A DNA stretch of 64,000 bases. Origin: Cladosporium sp. IMV 00045. Taxonomy: Eukaryota; Ascomycota; Dothideomycetes; Cladosporiales; Cladosporiaceae. How positions within the stretch are numbered: position 1 is the first letter of the stretch; the number at the start of each line of letters is the position of its first letter. The notes under the pieces were generated by a model that made no database searches, was not told the origin of the DNA, and saw only the letters and a program-made list of their open reading frames with translations. Where the stretch lies: assembly GCA_001931905.2 (NCBI GenBank), contig MSJI02000576.1:1-64000 (forward strand), given 5' to 3'. The position numbers and the translations under genes were made by a program. This document shows positions 62,457-64,000 of this stretch, piece after piece.

Positions 62457-64000
62457 ATGCCTAAATCAGTAGCATCTTATCGCTCTTATGAGACAGATCA
62501 CCCTCCCGGCGATTACTCGCCCTCTGACGATGAAGAAACCAGACACCGCCAGGAAGAGGCCATCCGCAACACGCAGCGGAATGCTCAGGCCGGCGTGCCC
62601 ACTTCGCCAGTCCTCCCACGAACAGCATCGTCCTACACCACCCACTCCGATTTCCACGGCGGCATGATGTCCCGCTCACAACTCTCCGAGCACGACCGAC
62701 TGCTCCTCCACCCGGACTTGTCGGCCAGCGGATACAGGACCATGCCGACAAGCATGCCAGCCACACCTCGACGACGACTTAGCAGGAGGACGAGTTTTGC
62801 CAACAGCATGCGTTTGAGAGGTCAGAGCAGACGAGGTTCATTCGTTCGAAAAGTATCAAGAGCTCTGAGAGGTGCCGACGGAACACTAGAGGGAGAAGAT
62901 GGCGAAGCAGACCCACCTCTCTCGGCTTCATACATCGATGGGAGGGTGTGGTACGATCAATTCACGTCCACAGACTGGGTGCACGACAGCATAGCAGATG
63001 CATACAGAGTCAAAGAGCTACGGATGAGAAAGGATTGGAGGGGATTGCTGGCTTCACATTTTGATGGTGCTCAAGGCTGGATCCTCGTGGCCATCATTGG
63101 CATTCTCGTGGCTGGTATTGCCTATTGTATCGACGTGACCGAGGCCGCCATATTCGATTTCAAAACGGGATACTGTTCCAGCAACTGGCGATACAGCAAA
63201 CGTAAATGCTGCGCTGGAGCTAGTGTTTGCAAAGAGTGGTGTCGCTGGTCTGGACTTGTCAGTCCTGAAAGTGATGAAAAGCTCTGGTCTGACTTCGCTG
63301 CTTTCTTCGTATGGGTTGTTGTGTTGAGTTTACTCGCCTGCTGGATTACTCTACAGACTAAGACGACCATCACATCCGCCGTGTCCTTGTCGACTTTGGA
63401 CGAAAACCTAGGCGCCGACCCACACAGCCAGGGCAAGACCAGTGAGGATCAGGATGACGGACTTGCCCATGAAAGACGCTTCGCTGCTGCTGCGAGGAGG
63501 CCGCCTATGGTCTACTATCCCGCTGCTGGCTCTGGTGTTGCTGAAGTGAAAGTCATCCTGTCCGGTTTCGTCCTCCACGGATATCTCGGTGTCAAGACCC
63601 TGGTATTCAAGGCTCTTGGATTGATCCTGAGTGTGGCATCCGGCCTATCGATCGGCAAAGAAGGGCCGTACGTTCACGTCGCTGCTTGTGTTGGAAACAT
63701 CGCTTGTCGTCTTTTCAGTAAGTACCGACAAAACGACGGGAAGCGTCGCGAGGTACTATCTGCGTCTGCAGCTGCTGGAGTGGCTGTCGCTTTTGGTGCC
63801 CCTATCGGCGGAGTCCTCTTCAGTCTCGAAGAAGTGAGCTACTATTTTCCTCCAAAGACGCTGTTCCGAACTTTCTTCTGCTGCATCGCAGCGGCGCTGT
63901 CTCTGCGTTTCCTGGATCCTTACGGTACCAGCAAAATTGTTCTGTTCGAAGTTCGTTATTTGACCGACTGGAGACTCTTTGAGCTGATCGCTTTCATTGC
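62457..64000 (+). CDS. CLC-family chloride channel/transporter, 5' part
   Basis: At least 514 residues, cut by the right edge. The cytoplasmic N-terminus (about 200 residues) is Arg/Ser-rich. The first membrane helix is near residue 208 (WILVAIIGILVAGIAYCIDV), followed by a Cys-rich loop (KRKCCAGASVCKEWCRW) typical of fungal CLCs. Anion-pathway motifs are GSGVAEV (from residue 358, the GSGIP-type loop), GKEGPYVH (from residue 400, containing the gating Glu) and GAPIGGVLFSLEE. The Glu in GKEGP argues for a gated channel or H+/Cl- exchanger such as Gef1; fungi have several paralogs, so I give no symbol. The GTAAGT inside LFSKYR is read through, because the protein continues with KYRQNDGKRREVLSA, as family members do. 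Intronless in the window. Confidence 0.93.
   Translation, partial: MPKSVASYRSYETDHPPGDYSPSDDEETRHRQEEAIRNTQRNAQAGVPTSPVLPRTASSYTTHSDFHGGMMSRSQLSEHDRLLLHPDLSASGYRTMPTSMPATPRRRLSRRTSFANSMRLRGQSRRGSFVRKVSRALRGADGTLEGEDGEADPPLSASYIDGRVWYDQFTSTDWVHDSIADAYRVKELRMRKDWRGLLASHFDGAQGWILVAIIGILVAGIAYCIDVTEAAIFDFKTGYCSSNWRYSKRKCCAGASVCKEWCRWSGLVSPESDEKLWSDFAAFFVWVVVLSLLACWITLQTKTTITSAVSLSTLDENLGADPHSQGKTSEDQDDGLAHERRFAAAARRPPMVYYPAAGSGVAEVKVILSGFVLHGYLGVKTLVFKALGLILSVASGLSIGKEGPYVHVAACVGNIACRLFSKYRQNDGKRREVLSASAAAGVAVAFGAPIGGVLFSLEEVSYYFPPKTLFRTFFCCIAAALSLRFLDPYGTSKIVLFEVRYLTDWRLFELIAFI

Noticed and set aside
63719..63727. GTAAGT inside the CLC gene as a splice donor
   Set aside because: The uninterrupted translation matches CLC family sequence on both sides, so it is coding.
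1..64000. CRISPR array, transposon, insertion sequence, secondary-metabolite cluster or viral insertion
   Set aside because: I looked for regularly spaced repeats, transposase or reverse-transcriptase motifs, polyketide/peptide synthetase motifs and terminal repeats, and saw none. No novel multi-gene system is supported in this window.

Overview
This is eukaryotic DNA from a filamentous ascomycete. The genes are compact, with short introns of about 50-120 bp that carry GT..AG ends and CTRAC/CTGAC branch points. The two tRNA genes are dispersed, and the proteins are typical ascomycete housekeeping types. Overall style (about half GC, long single-exon genes, low-complexity protein tails) suggests a Dothideomycete, possibly Capnodiales/Mycosphaerellales, but I cannot fix the species from the window alone. 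There is no bacterial operon, phage, CRISPR or secondary-metabolite cluster.

Layout, left to right: PFS2 (3'-end processing WD40 protein, cut by the left edge) is head-to-head with OMA1 (mitochondrial protease). A tRNA-Val(AAC) with an intron and a short telomere-like tract follow. Then come a MYND-finger protein, an INO80F-like coiled-coil protein, an Est1/SMG7-type protein, an FHIP/RAI16-like dynein-adaptor protein, a CAP59/CMT1-type glycosyltransferase, tRNA-Ile(AAT), a CDC4-like F-box/WD40 protein, a RING-finger protein, ETF-beta and a two-RRM RGG protein.

The central region holds two copies of the same 7.7-7.9 kb block: the RRM-gene 5' end, TAH18, and a Cid1/Cut-family terminal nucleotidyltransferase. 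They lie directly either side of a 20-N assembly gap. Copy 1 (28683-36393) ends at the gap and copy 2 (36414-44284) starts at it. Coding parts differ by roughly 5% by eye with in-frame indels, and intergenic parts differ much more. The simplest reading is two diverged haplotypes or homeologs of one locus placed end to end by scaffolding. A true tandem duplication is the alternative.

Right of the block: an isochorismatase-family hydrolase with a 16-nt microexon, flanked by CT and GA microsatellites; a FUN26/ENT nucleoside transporter; a 2090-residue single-exon coiled-coil protein; an unrecognised coiled-coil protein; a spliced 72-residue small protein; a five-exon IAH1-like SGNH esterase; and the 5' part of a CLC chloride channel/transporter cut by the right edge.

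The genes are not functionally clustered. Recurrent themes are RNA 3'-end and RNA-binding functions (PFS2, terminal nucleotidyltransferase, Est1-type, RRM protein) and mitochondria/Fe-S (OMA1, ETF-beta, TAH18), but that mix is ordinary for a fungal chromosome arm. Splice models below were built by hand from consensus sites, phase and protein continuity; they have not been checked against transcripts.
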